Below are positions 25,511 to 35,549 of a stretch of 64,000 bases of DNA, piece by piece. The DNA comes from Rhodococcus sp. B50 (GTDB lineage: Bacteria; Actinomycetota; Actinomycetes; Mycobacteriales; Mycobacteriaceae). The DNA lies in the NCBI RefSeq assembly GCF_013602415.1, contig NZ_WPAG02000002.1:2917480-2981479 (forward strand), written 5' to 3'. The notes beneath the pieces were generated by a model. It saw only the letters and a program-made list of their open reading frames with translations, searched no databases and was not told where the DNA came from. Each line of letters begins with the position of its first letter. Positions within the stretch are counted from its first letter, which is position 1. Position numbers and translations under genes: made by a program.

Positions 25511-26612
25511 ATACACCCGGTGGGTCCACGCCCGAGCCGGACTGTCCGGAACTCGGGTTCTACGGTCTCGGCGGACACACCGACGACCCGCGGGCGTTGC
25601 TCGACGAGATCGCCGTCGCCGAGGAGATCGGCCTCGGGTCGGTCTTCCTGTCCGAACGATTCGACACCAAGGACGCGGCAGCTCTGGCCGGTGCGGCGGC
25701 CGCGGCGAGCCGCACGCTCGGGATCGGCACCGCCGCGACCAACCCTCACACCCGGCATCCTCTCGTCACCGCGACGATGGCGACCACACTGCACCGGATG
25801 AGCCGCGGACGGTACGCCCTCGGACTCGGCCGCGGCTTCGACGTGCTGTTCGATCTCATGGGACTACCGCGCGTGACGTCGGCGCGACTCGAGGACACCG
25901 CCGAGCTGCTCCGTACCCTGTGGCGCGGTGACGCCGTCGCGGACCACCACGGACCGGCCGGCGAATTCCCGTATCTGCGACGCACCGCCGAGGGCGCCGA
26001 CCGTATCCCGATCCTCATGGTCGCCCTCGGTGAGCGCACGCTCGAACTGGCGGGACGCGTGGCCGATGCCGTCGTCCTGCACACCTTCTTCACCGACAAC
26101 ACACTCGCGCGCGCCGTGCGAACGGTGCGACGCGCCGCCGAGCAGGTCGGGCGCGACCCGCGGTCCGTCCGCATCTGGTCGGTTCTCGCGACCGTCGACG
26201 AGTCGATCCCCGAAGACATGAGGTTGCGGAAGCTCACCGGCCGTCTCGCAACCTACCTCCAGGGATACGGCGACGTCCTCGTCCGCACGAACGGCTGGGA
26301 TCGGGAGGTACTGAACCGCTTCCGCGATGATGCCGAGGTGCAGGCGAATTCCGGACCGATCGACGCGGCGCCGACCGATCTGCTGGTCCACATCCGCTCG
26401 TTGCTGCCCGACGAGTGGCTCGCCGCAAGCGCGACCGGCAGCGCTCGACAGTGCGCGGCTCGCATCGCCGACCAGTTCGATGCCGGCGCCGACAGCGTGA
26501 TCCTGCACGGCGCCACGCCCACCGAGCTCGCTCCGATCGTCGCCGCCTGGCGGAACGTCCGCGACGCCGAACGTTTCGCATCCCTACCCGCCAATCCCGG
26601 CCGGAGCGCACC

Positions 26613-26616
<4 letters not shown>
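25507..26616 (+). CDS. LLM-class F420-dependent oxidoreductase
   Basis: A 369-aa LLM-fold protein. It shows GLGSVFLSERFDTKD near residue 50, HRMSRGRYALGLGRGFD in the middle and DAVVLHTFFT later, which is typical of F420-dependent oxidoreductases of actinobacteria. GTG 25507 overlaps the CMD stop. The stop in turn overlaps the next ATG, continuing the coupled chain. It is longer than the LLM protein at 8963 and belongs to a different subgroup. Confidence 0.83.
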
Positions 26617-28384
<1,768 letters not shown>

Positions 28385-28385
28385 G

Positions 28386-29453
28386 TTACGGGACGAGCAC
28401 CGGGCAGCGTTCGGTGCAGCGGTCGGCTCCCACCTGATGGGCGGGTGCCGCAGAATCCCGGAAGACGGCGTTTCCTCCCGTCGTGCGCGAGAGCGCGTCG
28501 GCGGCGAGGATCACCGCCGCACTGGTCCACGAACTGACCTCCACCGGCCATCTCTTGCCGTCGGCGTAGACGAGACCGGTCCAGTACGAACCGTCCGGAT
28601 CGCGCAGATGCTGCATGGCAGCGAACAATTCGCGGGCACGACCGGCGTGACCGAGAGCGTCGAGCGCCAGGACCAGCTCGCAGGTCTCGGCCCCGGTGAC
28701 CCACGGCCGGTGGTCCACGCAGCGGATCCCGAGCCCGTCGACGACGAAATCCGACCAGCGCTCGCGGATCCGTTCGTGCGCGTCGGTGCCGCGCACCGCA
28801 CCGCCGAGGATCGGGTAGTACCAGTCCATCGAGTACTCGGGCTTCGGTGTGAACGCCTCGGGGTGCCGGCGCAGCGCGTGACCGAGACGGATCAGCGCGA
28901 CCTCCCATTCGGGTTGTGCCTCACCGATCAGCTCGGCGATCCGCAGTCCGCACCACAGGCTCTGGTGGATGCTCGAACAGCCCGTGAGCAGGGCCTCGTC
29001 GAACATGCCGCCGTCGCCTCGCGCCCAGGAGATCTGTCCGCCGGGCAACTGCATATCGACCACCAGATCGAGTGCGGCGCACACCGTCGGCCACATGTGC
29101 TCGACGAACCTGCGATCGTTCGTCACGAGATGGTGGTGCCACACACCCACGGCGATGTAGGCCGTGAAATTGCTGTCGGTGTCGTGGTTTTCGACGACAT
29201 CGCCACGGAACTGGATGGGCCACGACCCGTCGGCGCGCTGCGTCCGCCGCGACCACTCGAAGGCGGCCTCCGCCTCCTCACGTAAACCGGTGGCGGTCAA
29301 CGCCATCGCGGATTCGATATGATCCCACGGGTCGGTGTGCCCACCGGGAAACCACGGGACCGCCCCGGACGGCTCCTGCATCCGCGCGATGGCCCGGCCC
29401 GTCGCCAGGCTCTGTTCCGGCGACAGCACGCCCGGCACCGAGGGCACCGTCAC
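28386..29453 (-). CDS. Alpha/alpha-toroid protein (annotated elsewhere as prenyltransferase-like)
   Basis: About 355 aa, from GTG 29453 (an in-frame GTG 29477 overlaps the upstream gene). Repeated helical hairpins show DPWDHIESAMALTATGL, WSRRTQRADGSWPIQF, NFTAYIAVGVWHHHLVT and YWTGLVYADGKRWPVEVSSW. These indicate a six-hairpin alpha/alpha barrel, as in terpene cyclase/prenyltransferase repeats and in GH15-type glycosidases. No DXDD cyclase motif is seen. The sugar-handling neighbours (GT4 and methyltransferase) make a carbohydrate role at least as likely as a prenyl role. It is the last gene of a leftward three-gene operon. Confidence 0.7.
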   Translation of the reverse strand: MTVPSVPGVLSPEQSLATGRAIARMQEPSGAVPWFPGGHTDPWDHIESAMALTATGLREEAEAAFEWSRRTQRADGSWPIQFRGDVVENHDTDSNFTAYIAVGVWHHHLVTNDRRFVEHMWPTVCAALDLVVDMQLPGGQISWARGDGGMFDEALLTGCSSIHQSLWCGLRIAELIGEAQPEWEVALIRLGHALRRHPEAFTPKPEYSMDWYYPILGGAVRGTDAHERIRERWSDFVVDGLGIRCVDHRPWVTGAETCELVLALDALGHAGRARELFAAMQHLRDPDGSYWTGLVYADGKRWPVEVSSWTSAAVILAADALSRTTGGNAVFRDSAAPAHQVGADRCTERCPVLVP

Positions 29454-29463
29454 GCGTGCGGGT

Positions 29464-30195
29464 TCACCGCGACGCACCGGCGGTTCCCGGCTTCTCGAGG
29501 TAGAACACGACGCTCTTCCCGATGACGGGGTCGAGGATCTTTTCTGCCGTCCGGGTGATCCACGGCGCCTTCATGAGATCCCAGACCAGCAACCGGTGAT
29601 ACGCCTTCGCCAGCGGATTGTCGTCGTTGTCGACTCCGACGGCGCACTTGAGCCACCAGTACGGCGCGTGCAGCGCGTGGGCGTGATCGGTGCCCGAGAC
29701 CACGAGGCCGGCGGCGGCGAGTTTCGCGGCGAGTTCGTCGGCCTTGTAGATGCGGACGTGCCCGCCCTCCACCTCGTGGTAGGCGTCCGACAGTGCCCAG
29801 CAGATCTTCTCGGGCAGCCAGCGCGGGACGGTCACAGCCGCCACGCCTCCGGGTTTGAGGACCCGGACGAGTTCGGCGATGGCCCGTTCGTCCTCCGGAA
29901 CGTGCTCGAGCACCTCGGAGATCAGCACGAGGTCGAAGGTCGCGTCGTCGTAGGGCAGAGCGAGCGCGTCGCCGACCTCGGCCCGGGCCAACGCGCCCTC
30001 CGGGACCTCGCCTTCGAGTTCCATCGCGACGAACATGTCGGCGACGGCCTTCATGTCGTCGGCGCTCTGATCGAAGGCGACGACATCCGCACCGCGGCGA
30101 TACAGTTCGAACGAGTGACGACCCGCACCGGCCCCGATGTCGAGGGCGCGTATCCCCGGTACGACGCCCAGGCGGTCGAAGTCGACGGTCAGCAT
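29464..30195 (-). CDS. Class I SAM-dependent methyltransferase (Methyltransf_11 type)
   Basis: A 243-aa methyltransferase. Motif I is ALDIGAGAGRHSFELYRRG, motif II ends VVAFDQS, and the motif IV/post-I region is FDLVLISEVLEHVPEDERA. It also has LKPGGVAAVTVPRW. ATG 30195 overlaps the end of the glycosyltransferase gene by 7 bp and follows GAGGGGAAG. The long C-terminal part with a hydrophobic HAPYWWLKCAVG is extra to the core fold. The acceptor is unknown; co-translation with a GT4 enzyme suggests a glycoside or glycolipid. Confidence 0.85.
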   Translation of the reverse strand: MLTVDFDRLGVVPGIRALDIGAGAGRHSFELYRRGADVVAFDQSADDMKAVADMFVAMELEGEVPEGALARAEVGDALALPYDDATFDLVLISEVLEHVPEDERAIAELVRVLKPGGVAAVTVPRWLPEKICWALSDAYHEVEGGHVRIYKADELAAKLAAAGLVVSGTDHAHALHAPYWWLKCAVGVDNDDNPLAKAYHRLLVWDLMKAPWITRTAEKILDPVIGKSVVFYLEKPGTAGASR

Positions 30196-31427
30196 CCGTT
30201 CTTCCCCTCTCGGTGCGCGGCAATCGCTCTTTCGTAGACTGCGGCGGTCTGCGCCGCCACGGCCGCCCAGCTGTAGCGTTCGAGCACGCGATCGCGGCCC
30301 TTCGCGCCGAGACGCCGACGTTCGGCGGGGTCGTCGAACAGGGCCGCGAGCCCTGCTGCGAGCTGCTCGGAGTCGCCCGGGGGCACCAGAAGACCGGCAT
30401 CCCCGACGACCTCGGGGATGGCGCCGGCCCGGCTCGCGACGAGCGGCGTTCCGCACGACATCGCTTCCACCGCCGGGAGCGAGAATCCCTCGTACAGCGA
30501 TGGCACCGCGGCGATCTCGGCGGAGGCGAGCAGGTCGGCGAGCTCGGTGTCGTCGATCCCCGAGACGATGCGCACGACATCGCCGATCGCGAGTTCGTCG
30601 ATGAGCTTCTCGGTCGCACCACCCGGTGCGAGCTTCGAGACGAGGACCAATTCGATCTCGCGTTCGGTGCGCAGCTTCGCGACCGCTTCGAGCAGCGTCG
30701 GAACCCCCTTGAGCGGGGCGTCGGCGCTCGCGACGCAGACGATCCGGCCGGCCACACGCTCGGCCTGCCGCGGAGCGAACGTCTCCGTGTTCACGCCGAG
30801 CGGGATCGTGTGGATGCGTTCGGATTCGATCCCGAAGGCCGTCCGGATGTCGTCGGCCGAATTCTCCGAGACCGTGAGCAGGGTGGGGATACGACGCGCC
30901 ACCTTCTCCTGCATGCGGAGGAATCCGTACCACCGCCGGAGCGTGATCCTGCGGCGGAGGGTGGTCGCGGAGGCCAGATCGAGTTCGCGGTCTCGGGTGA
31001 TCGGATGGTGGATCGTCGCGACGAGCGGAAGATCCTCGGCGATGCGCAGCAGACCGGAGGCGAGCGACTGGTTGTCGTGCACGACGTCGAAATCGCCGAG
31101 ACGCTCGCGCAGCAAGCGCGCGGCGCGCAGACCGAAGGTGCGCGGTTCGGGGAAGCCGGCGGTCCACATGGTGGCGACCTCGAGGACGTCGATCAGATCG
31201 CGGTACTCGCCCGGCTTCGGGGTGCGGAACGGATCGTCGTCGCGGTAGAGGTCGAGACTGGGCACCTTCGTGAGCGCCACGCCGGGATCGAGCTCGGGGT
31301 ACGGCTGCCCGGAGAACACCTCGACGGTGTGTCCTTGGGCGACGAGTTCGCGGCTGAGATGGCGAACGTAGACCCCTTGGCCCCCACAATGCGGCTTGCT
31401 CCGGTAGGACAACAGAGCTACGCGCAC
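30189..31427 (-). CDS. Glycosyltransferase family 4
   Basis: A 412-aa GT-B protein. The N-terminal acceptor domain begins VALLSYRSKPHCGGQGVYVR. The nucleotide-sugar domain carries SLYEGFSLPAVEAMSCGTP (the E-x7-E motif) and SRAGAIPEVVGDAGLLV. It starts at GTG 31427 behind GAGGTGGA. The enzyme is retaining by family; donor and acceptor cannot be read from sequence. It heads the operon with the methyltransferase and toroid protein. Confidence 0.88.
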   Translation of the reverse strand: MRVALLSYRSKPHCGGQGVYVRHLSRELVAQGHTVEVFSGQPYPELDPGVALTKVPSLDLYRDDDPFRTPKPGEYRDLIDVLEVATMWTAGFPEPRTFGLRAARLLRERLGDFDVVHDNQSLASGLLRIAEDLPLVATIHHPITRDRELDLASATTLRRRITLRRWYGFLRMQEKVARRIPTLLTVSENSADDIRTAFGIESERIHTIPLGVNTETFAPRQAERVAGRIVCVASADAPLKGVPTLLEAVAKLRTEREIELVLVSKLAPGGATEKLIDELAIGDVVRIVSGIDDTELADLLASAEIAAVPSLYEGFSLPAVEAMSCGTPLVASRAGAIPEVVGDAGLLVPPGDSEQLAAGLAALFDDPAERRRLGAKGRDRVLERYSWAAVAAQTAAVYERAIAAHREGKNGC

Positions 31428-31489
31428 ATTCCACCTCGGGTTCCGCTCGGAGGGCCAGATCGCTCGGACAGATGTCCACTAGTTGTGTA

Positions 31490-31518
31490 GGGCACACACT
31501 AGAACATGTTTTGTGCCC
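31490..31518. promoter_or_regulatory. Inverted repeat with a KstR-like half match upstream of the glycosyltransferase
   Basis: GGGCACA (31490-31496) and TGTGCCC (31512-31518) flank TAGAACATGTTTTG (31500-31513), which fits TnnAACnnGTTnnA except for the last base. The element lies 63 bp before GTG 31427. The remaining sequence 31519-31632 shows no gene. Confidence 0.35.
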
Positions 31519-31632
31519 TCACGATAGCGAGCCGGGCCTCGGCCGGTGAGGATCGGCGACGCGAGTGGGAGCCGACGCACCGAACGGGCAACCGTGACGA
31601 AGCTGCAGCAACGACGAACCTGCAGCAACGAC

Positions 31633-31665
31633 GAAACCCCGGTATCGATGTGATACCGGGGTTTC
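31633..31665 (-). terminator. Terminator of the tRNA cluster
   Basis: GAAACCCCGGTATC (31633-31646) and GATACCGGGGTTTC (31652-31665) form a perfect 14-bp stem with a 5-nt loop, directly after the 3' end of the last tRNA-Asp. Confidence 0.88.
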
Positions 31666-31669
31666 GCCT

Positions 31670-31749
31670 GGAGCGACCCTGACGGGACTCGAACCCGCGA
31701 CCTCCGCCGTGACAGGGCGGCGCGCTAACCAACTGCGCCACAGGGCCAT
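31670..31749 (-). repeat. 80-bp exact direct repeat, copy 1 (contains tRNA-Asp)
   Basis: This 80-bp block is identical to 31948-32027. It covers the complete tRNA-Asp plus a few flanking bases. Confidence 0.9.
31674..31747 (-). tRNA. tRNA-Asp (GTC), copy 1
   Basis: The 74-nt cloverleaf has acceptor arms GGCCCTG and CAGGGTC, anticodon GTC in CCCTGTCACGG, and the T-loop GGGTTCGAGTCCC. No encoded CCA. It is last in the leftward Glu-Asp-Phe-Asp cluster. Confidence 0.96.
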
Positions 31750-31837
31750 GAGGAACTTTTCGTTCCCATAGCATGACCCACCGTATCCGGTGGGTCGGGT
31801 CTTATGAAATTGATGGTTGTTTGCCGGACAACCGTGG

Positions 31838-31911
31838 TGGCCAGGGCCGGGATCGAACCGGCGACCTTCCGCTTTTCAGGCGGACGCTCGTACCAACTGA
31901 GCTACCTGGCC
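31838..31911 (-). tRNA. tRNA-Phe (GAA)
   Basis: A 74-nt tRNA with acceptor GGCCAGG/CCTGGCC, anticodon GAA in GCCTGAAAAGC, and T-loop CGGTTCGATCCCG. It lies between the two tRNA-Asp genes. Confidence 0.96.
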
Positions 31912-31947
31912 GGACGGCACCCGAACCGAATGCCGATCGTATCTCTA

Positions 31948-32027
31948 GGAGCGACCCTGACGGGACTCGAACCCGCGACCTCCGCCGTGACAGGGCGGCG
32001 CGCTAACCAACTGCGCCACAGGGCCAT
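31948..32027 (-). repeat. 80-bp exact direct repeat, copy 2 (contains tRNA-Asp)
   Basis: Identical to 31670-31749 in the same orientation, 198 bp apart, with tRNA-Phe between. Confidence 0.9.
31952..32025 (-). tRNA. tRNA-Asp (GTC), copy 2
   Basis: Identical in sequence to the tRNA-Asp at 31674-31747, with anticodon GTC. Located between tRNA-Glu and tRNA-Phe, the usual actinobacterial order. Confidence 0.96.
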
Positions 32028-32079
32028 ACATATTCACTTCTCACACCAAGATACTGCACACTTCGACGAGGTCGAAGCG

Positions 32080-32152
32080 TACCCCCTACGGGATTCGAAC
32101 CCGCGCTACCGCCTTGAAAGGGCGGCGTCCTAGGCCGCTAGACGAAGGGGGC
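32080..32152 (-). tRNA. tRNA-Glu (TTC)
   Basis: A 73-nt tRNA with acceptor GCCCCCT/AGGGGGT, anticodon TTC in CCCTTTCAAGG and T-loop GGGTTCGAATCCC. It is the first gene of the leftward cluster, so the promoter should lie in 32153-32252, where no gene is seen. Confidence 0.96.
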
Positions 32153-32252
32153 CCGATCGGATTTCTCCGAACCGCACCCTCAACGGGTTTGGCGTTCCGT
32201 TGGGAGCTTGGACAGCTTATGCCACGGCATTCCTGATTCACAAATCAGCAGG

Positions 32253-32912
32253 TCAACCGGCCGATTCGTCGTTGTCAGGCCTGCTCGGCCATCCCTTCTC
32301 CCGCCAGCGCTCGAGCCACTCCTCCGAGGCCATCGCCTCGAGCGGCACCTCTACACAGGCTTCGAAGCGCGCACGGACGTCGGTGTCCGGCGACGTGAGG
32401 TCGGCGAGATAGCGCTGACCGGCGAGGGACGACGCGATCGCCTCGACGAAACGACGAAGATCGACATCGGGCCGGAACAGGCCTTTCTCCTGGGCCTCGC
32501 GTGCCAGTTCGTAGCCGGCCCGCCCCCACACGACACTACCCCGCAACCTGACCTCTTCCGCGAACTCCGGTTCGGTGACGAGACGGAACTCCGCGGCGAT
32601 GACCACGTCGTCGTGCAGGGCCGCACCGAGATCGCCGATGAGTCCGTGCAGTCGTTCGAACGGATCCAGACCCGGCACGTCCTTCCATTCGGCGACGATC
32701 GCGCGGTAGTGCTCGAGCCCTTCGTCGAGGACCGCCCGGGCCAGATCCTCCTTGGAGGCGAAGTGGAAGTACATCGCGCCCTTGGTCGCGTTCGACTGGT
32801 CGAGGATTGCGTTGATCGATGCTGCAGCGAAGCCTCGCCGCGCGAATTCGGTGGCTGCCGATCGGACGATCGCAGCTCGCGTACGTCGAGCACGCTCCTG
32901 TTGACGGGGCAT
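32253..32912 (-). CDS. TetR regulator of the gamma-butyrolactone receptor (ScbR/ArpA) type
   Basis: A 219-aa TetR protein. The DNA-binding part RARRTRAAIVRSAATEFARR then AASINAILDQSNATKGAMYF and HFASKEDLARAVL follows the Streptomyces ArpA/ScbR/CprB pattern closely. These receptors bind A-factor-like butyrolactones and repress signalling or secondary-metabolism genes. The start ATG 32912 gives the usual length; the frame is open to 32957 but the added residues have no TetR character. No AfsA/ScbA-like synthase is encoded in the window. The gene stands alone between two tRNA loci. Confidence 0.82.
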   Translation of the reverse strand: MPRQQERARRTRAAIVRSAATEFARRGFAAASINAILDQSNATKGAMYFHFASKEDLARAVLDEGLEHYRAIVAEWKDVPGLDPFERLHGLIGDLGAALHDDVVIAAEFRLVTEPEFAEEVRLRGSVVWGRAGYELAREAQEKGLFRPDVDLRRFVEAIASSLAGQRYLADLTSPDTDVRARFEACVEVPLEAMASEEWLERWREKGWPSRPDNDESAG

Positions 32913-33234
32913 GGGGAAATTCAGCCTTCCACGTTCCTGCGTTCCCCCGCGAGACAACTCTAGTCTGCCCCCGCAATCCCGCCCACGGGTCGTGTTCCAC
33001 CGGGTGAAATGAGGAACTCCACGTCGGCGACATCGGGGTTTTCACAGAACACACCGAGTGGTACGCTTTGTCCGGCTCGGGTGCGGAGCAGGGGGTGAGC
33101 ACCCGGGCCGCTCTCATTCCTTCACGGGCGGCGCCCACACCACGCGGTGTCCGATATCATCGACCGCGCAGTGGGTTGCAGGGTCGTTCCCGAGCAGTAT
33201 GGTGACGAGCGATGTGGTTACACTGTGCGCCCAT
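32913..33234. other. Intergenic region between the GBL-receptor-like gene and tRNA-Lys
   Basis: No coding region is supported here. It must hold the promoter of the leftward regulator, near a tandem GGAACG-CA-GGAACG (read leftward) around 32935-32948. It also holds the tRNA-Lys promoter, with a -10-like TACACT at 33219-33224. Confidence 0.4.
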
Positions 33235-33307
33235 GCCCCTATAGCTCAGTTGGTAGAGCTACGGACTTTTAATCCGCAGGTCGTAGGTTCGAGCCCTACT
33301 GGGGGCA
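33235..33307 (+). tRNA. tRNA-Lys (TTT)
   Basis: A 73-nt tRNA with acceptor GCCCCTA/TGGGGGC, anticodon TTT in ACTTTTAATC and T-loop AGGTTCGAGCCCT. It is followed by a hairpin terminator. Confidence 0.96.
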
Positions 33308-33312
33308 CCGAC

Positions 33313-33342
33313 AACGCCGGCGTCGTACGCGACGCCGGCGTT
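33313..33342 (+). terminator. Terminator after tRNA-Lys
   Basis: AACGCCGGCGTC (33313-33324) and GACGCCGGCGTT (33331-33342) form a perfect 12-bp stem with a 6-nt loop. Confidence 0.8.
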
Positions 33343-33367
33343 CGTCGTTCCGAGAGGTTGTCCCCCG

Positions 33368-34003
33368 CTACAGGCGGTGCGATCCGGGCGGGACGTCGTC
33401 GACACTCCGTCCGAGTTCCTTCTCCGCATCGCGACGCGCATCGAGCCGCTCCTGCTCGACCCGGCGCCGCTCGAGATCCACGCGGGCCTGTTTCAGGTCG
33501 CGTCCGCGCTTGCGGTAGCGGGTGAGCGCGACGACGAACACCATCGCGGCCAGCGCTCCGAGGATCGCTCCGATCAGCGTGGCTCCGCGGAAACCCGGAG
33601 CATCCACGTCGAGGATCCGCTCACCGGCGTGCGCGCCGTTTCCGGTGCCAAGCACGACCGCCAGGGTCATGAGGTTCGGCAGAGCGACCACCAGCGCGAG
33701 CACGCCGAAGACGATCTGCAGTCCACGGTGGTACCTCCAATTGCGGACCTGCCAGATCCACGCGAGCAGCGAGATCGGGATCGCCGTGCAGAGGATGCCG
33801 AAGAGCAGACCCCACAGCACTCCCCGTGTGAATCCACCGTCCGCGAGCCCGGCGATCCGCTGCGCCCACCAGCGAGGAACGAACGCCGCCAACGCGTAAT
33901 AGGCGATCACCAGCACGATCAATGCCACGACCACCGCGATGGTCTTCTTCGCCCAGGGCGGCAACCCCTTCCGCGAACCGGTCTCGACATCGCTGTTCGT
34001 CAT
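33368..34003 (-). CDS. Membrane protein of unknown function
   Basis: A 211-aa protein with about four transmembrane segments: IAVVVALIVLVIAYYALAAF near residue 22, then near 60-80, 95-118 and 145-165. A charged coiled-coil tail follows (RKRGRDLKQARVDLERRRVE...). The first loop has FVPRWWAQRIAGLADGGFTRG. Related proteins are called permeases in rhodococci, but no transporter motif is recognisable. It stands alone. Confidence 0.72.
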   Translation of the reverse strand: MTNSDVETGSRKGLPPWAKKTIAVVVALIVLVIAYYALAAFVPRWWAQRIAGLADGGFTRGVLWGLLFGILCTAIPISLLAWIWQVRNWRYHRGLQIVFGVLALVVALPNLMTLAVVLGTGNGAHAGERILDVDAPGFRGATLIGAILGALAAMVFVVALTRYRKRGRDLKQARVDLERRRVEQERLDARRDAEKELGRSVDDVPPGSHRL

Positions 34004-34177
34004 CCGGAACCTTCCTCGCCGATCGGTACGTGAGCACGTGCCGTATGCATGTCAGCCTACGGACCACCGCTTTCACAGCAGGTCCCTTCACACTGTGAAT
34101 TTCACCCGGTGCGGTTGCCCGACTTTGTATACGGTGACCCGCAGGGGTAATCGAACGTTCACCGTCCGGGGAGGAAC

Positions 34178-34639
34178 ATGCGCAGTTTCGTGGACCTGGG
34201 CCTGTTCCTGGCCGCTGTCGCCCTGGGGATCGGGTCGGTGTTGCCGGTGGTCGGCGGAATACGTCCCACCGAGATCCCCCTGGTGGCGTTGCGCGACGGC
34301 TTCCCCGCCGGTGACCTTGCGGGTGTCGCGGTCCCGGGTCTGCCGTTGTACGAGTCCCTCGCGGTCCCGCTCGTCGTCGCCGCAGTGCTGTTGCTCGCCG
34401 CCGCGCTGTTCGACTCGGTGGCCGTCGGGTGGGCCGGGACGCTGATCGGCGTCGCCACGGCGGCGGTGTTCTGGACGCGTCTGTTCCAGACCCACGGTGA
34501 GTACGTCGAACTCAATCGCAGTACGACGCTGACCAATCAGAACGGGACCGTCCTTCTGCTCAGCGGCACGCTCGTCGCGCTCCTGTGCTGCCTCATCGCC
34601 CTGCGTCGCTCGTCGACGAACCCTGTTTCCCTCGACTGA
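34178..34639 (+). CDS. Small membrane protein of unknown function
   Basis: A 153-aa protein with four hydrophobic segments (LFLAAVALGIGSVLPVVGGI, LAVPLVVAAVLLLAAALF, GTLIGVATAAVFWT, GTVLLLSGTLVALLCCLIAL). GGGGAGG precedes ATG 34178. An NQN-containing loop separates the last two helices. No family recognised. The upstream 174 bp contains a near-palindrome GTGAATTTCAC at 34095-34105. Confidence 0.68.
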   Translation: MRSFVDLGLFLAAVALGIGSVLPVVGGIRPTEIPLVALRDGFPAGDLAGVAVPGLPLYESLAVPLVVAAVLLLAAALFDSVAVGWAGTLIGVATAAVFWTRLFQTHGEYVELNRSTTLTNQNGTVLLLSGTLVALLCCLIALRRSSTNPVSLD

Positions 34640-34737
34640 GCTTCCCCACCGAGCCTCCCCCTGTAGCGGGGCCGATCCCGATACTCTCTCCGCACCGGGT
34701 GGCCGCTTCGGGACACCCACGAGTCAAGGCAGGAACG

Positions 34738-35340
34738 ATGGCAAGTCTCGACGAACTGATGTCCCGCATCCCGGTAGCGCAGGTGGCGCAGCGACTCGGC
34801 GTCGACACAGCGACGGCGGAGACGGCCGTCCGCGCGGCACTCCCCACCCTCGTCGGCGGTCTCGACGCCAACGCCCAGAACCCGACGGGGGCGGCGTCGC
34901 TGCTCTCCGCGCTGGGCAAGCACTCCGACTCGAGCCTGGCCGAGGGTGACGTCGACGTCGACGGGATCGACACCGAGGACGGCGACAGGATCGTCTCCAA
35001 CGTCTTCGGCGACAAGAAGGAGCAGGTGATCTCGACCCTCGGCTCCGTGAACGGTGCGGGCGGGAACGATCTCATCGCCAAGGTCCTGCCGATCATCGCC
35101 CCCATCGTGTTGTCCTATCTCGCCAAGCAGATCGGCGGTGGCGCGGGAGCGAACGCCGCGAGCCCCTCACAGGGTGGCGGTCTCGCCGATCTCCTCGGAG
35201 GTCTGCTGAAGAACGCCGGTGGCGGTTCGGCCCCGGCCGGCGGCGGTCTCGGCGACGTCCTCGGCAGTGTGCTCGGCGGCAATTCGGGTGGTGGCCTCGG
35301 CGGACTCCTCGGTGGACTCCTCGGCGGCGGCAAGCGCTGA
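34738..35340 (+). CDS. DUF937 domain protein
   Basis: A 200-aa protein. Residues 1-130 match the DUF937 pattern: MASLDELMSRIPVAQVAQRL, then LPTLVGGLDANAQNPTGAASL, then SNVFGDKKEQVISTLGS. The C-terminus is a low-complexity Gly/Leu repeat (GGGLADLLGGLL, GGLGGLLGGLLGGG). Function unknown; YidB of Escherichia coli is of the same family. It has its own ribosome site (AGGAACG) and no close downstream partner. Confidence 0.8.
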   Translation: MASLDELMSRIPVAQVAQRLGVDTATAETAVRAALPTLVGGLDANAQNPTGAASLLSALGKHSDSSLAEGDVDVDGIDTEDGDRIVSNVFGDKKEQVISTLGSVNGAGGNDLIAKVLPIIAPIVLSYLAKQIGGGAGANAASPSQGGGLADLLGGLLKNAGGGSAPAGGGLGDVLGSVLGGNSGGGLGGLLGGLLGGGKR

Positions 35341-35549
35341 GAGCCGCTGGAACAGCACGTTCCGCTCTCCCGAGTGATGTGGCACGAGCGGGACGGTGCT
35401 GTCCTCGAGCGGTCCGGCCCTGTACCGTGATCCGGGCGATGTGGGGGGCCACTGCACGGTGGGACCGCATGCAGCGGCAACGATCAGCCGGGCTCCCCCT
35501 CTCCGTATTCCGGCGGAGTACACGGACACGATGTGAGGGGTAGAAGAGT

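Noticed and set aside
29464..31497. 677-codon frame extending the methyltransferase upstream
   Set aside because: The extension overlaps the glycosyltransferase gene in another frame; ATG 30195 with a ribosome site begins the conserved core.
31670..32027. tRNA-Asp repeats as attachment sites of an integrated element
   Set aside because: The 198 bp between them holds only a tRNA-Phe; no integrase or foreign genes are present, so tandem gene duplication explains the repeat.
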